This document shows positions 63,270-64,000 of a DNA stretch of 64,000 bases, in pieces. Position 1 is the first letter of the stretch. Every line of letters starts with the position of its first letter. This stretch comes from Nocardioidaceae bacterium UBA4001 (lineage in GTDB: Bacteria; Actinomycetota; Actinomycetes; Propionibacteriales; Nocardioidaceae). Under the pieces are notes generated by a model, which was not told the DNA's origin, ran no database searches, and was given only the letters and a program-made list of their open reading frames with translations. Position numbers and translations under genes: made by a program. The DNA is taken from the NCBI GenBank assembly GCA_002384855.1, contig DGBP01000020.1, forward strand, positions 31,062-95,061, given 5' to 3'.

Positions 63270-64000
63270 CTACTTGAGCTGGAACTTCGCGGACGTCGAC
63301 GTGCCGTCAGGTGTGGTGCCGCTGACGAGGTAGCAGCTCCCCTTGCCGGCCTTCGGCGTGGCCCAGTTCTGGATCCACTGCTGCCCGTCTGCGTCGTAGC
63401 GGAGCGTCGTACCACCCGTCGTGGCGAACTCCTCGACCGCGTCGGTGGCCGTCCCTGAGTCACAGGCGATCCGGTTCACGGTGAAGGTTGCCTCCAGCAC
63501 TGCGGCATCCGTGACCGGGGCGTCGCCCTTGTACACGTTGAACTTCAGCGGGACGGTCGACCCGGCCTTCACCGTGTTGACCTTGCCCATGTCGACCGGC
63601 CGGTAGAACCCGTCGTGCCGCCACGGGTCGACCGTGTAGGCCAGCGTGGCGGTCGCCGTACGCCCGGCGTGGTCGGTGGCCGTCGCGGTCAGCGTGTGGG
63701 TCCCGACGTCGGTGCTGTAGCCGGTCACCTCACAGCCGGCCAGGCCCGAGACCGCGTCGGTCGCCGTGCAGGTCGGCCCGTCCGGCGTGTCACCCCACGG
63801 GAAGCTGCTGCTGTCGGCGATGCCACCCACGAACGTCACGTCCGTCGGGTCGCTCAGGTCGATCTTGAAGGCCCGACTGTCGATCGAGGCCGCGGTGTTG
63901 CTCGCCACGTCCGTGACCGGACCGGAGCCGACCGTGACAGCCGCACCTTCGGCGGAACCACTCGAGGCGGTGAAGTCCTTGGTCAGCAGCTTCGGCGAGT
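63270..64000 (-). CDS. Secreted Ig-like repeat protein with C-terminal PxKF domain (partial)
   Basis: The frame is open to the right edge, so only the C-terminal ~242 residues are seen. A beta-rich Ig-like repeat (with CTATDAVSGLAGCEVTGY and HTLTATATDHAGR) is followed by the PxKF domain (GSTVPLKFNVYKGD, WIQNWATPKAGKGSCYLV). Paired cysteines suggest disulfides outside the cell. Such proteins are large surface or secreted adhesin-like proteins or nucleotidases in actinobacteria; the upstream part would decide. Confidence 0.85.
   Translation of the reverse strand, partial: SPKLLTKDFTASSGSAEGAAVTVGSGPVTDVASNTAASIDSRAFKIDLSDPTDVTFVGGIADSSSFPWGDTPDGPTCTATDAVSGLAGCEVTGYSTDVGTHTLTATATDHAGRTATATLAYTVDPWRHDGFYRPVDMGKVNTVKAGSTVPLKFNVYKGDAPVTDAAVLEATFTVNRIACDSGTATDAVEEFATTGGTTLRYDADGQQWIQNWATPKAGKGSCYLVSGTTPDGTSTSAKFQLK

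Overview
This window is high-GC DNA with the gene order and signals of an actinobacterium. The set of families (SigE-type ECF factor with a GerMN/Gmad2 partner, DUF3097, DUF1707, two AlkZ-like winged-helix relatives, a PxKF secreted protein) and the many leaderless starts suggest Propionibacteriales, most likely a Nocardioides-like organism. The genus is inferred, not proven. The window is almost fully coding, with genes on both strands. I see no CRISPR array, insertion sequence, prophage or rRNA operon.

Left part (1-13.7 kb): a conserved housekeeping block on the minus strand (phoH, HIT, rsmE, dnaJ, hrcA with a CIRCE operator) is split by an inserted plus-strand module. That module holds an ECF sigma factor, a membrane GerMN/Gmad2 protein and a degraded AlkZ-like gene. 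Then come a metallo-hydrolase, an HxlR regulator divergent from an MFS transporter, a PadR-DUF1707 pair with a clear palindromic operator, DUF3097, DUF4870 and hemW.

Middle part (13.8-40 kb): a long-chain acyl-CoA ligase, an SQR-like flavoprotein, two small-molecule kinase-fold genes, lepA, rpsT, holA, a Ser/Thr kinase, comEC-comEA, degV and leuS. leuS has a transcription attenuator with an 11-residue leader peptide carrying three consecutive Leu codons; I consider this the most interesting signal in the window. After galE come small accessory genes and a two-component system next to a lipoprotein and a PepSY-like protein, with an array of 11-bp-spaced half-sites between them. A tRNA-Ala(GGC) follows.

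Right part (40-64 kb): the classic actinobacterial run of translation, ribosome-assembly and cell-shape genes, nearly all on the minus strand: phosphatase-rsfS-nadD, proA, proB-obgE, rpmA-rplU, rne, the TIGR03936/TIGR03960 pair (here split by an MFS gene and a decayed AlkZ-like gene), and rodA-mrdA-mreD-mreC-mreB. Upstream of mreB lie three tandem 14-bp palindromic repeats and a long imperfect inverted repeat. The window ends inside a secreted PxKF/Ig-like repeat protein.

A recurrent feature is a TANNNT hexamer ending 5-7 bases before the start codon. It occurs at about 16 genes, which points to widespread leaderless transcription. Several start codons below were chosen on that basis.
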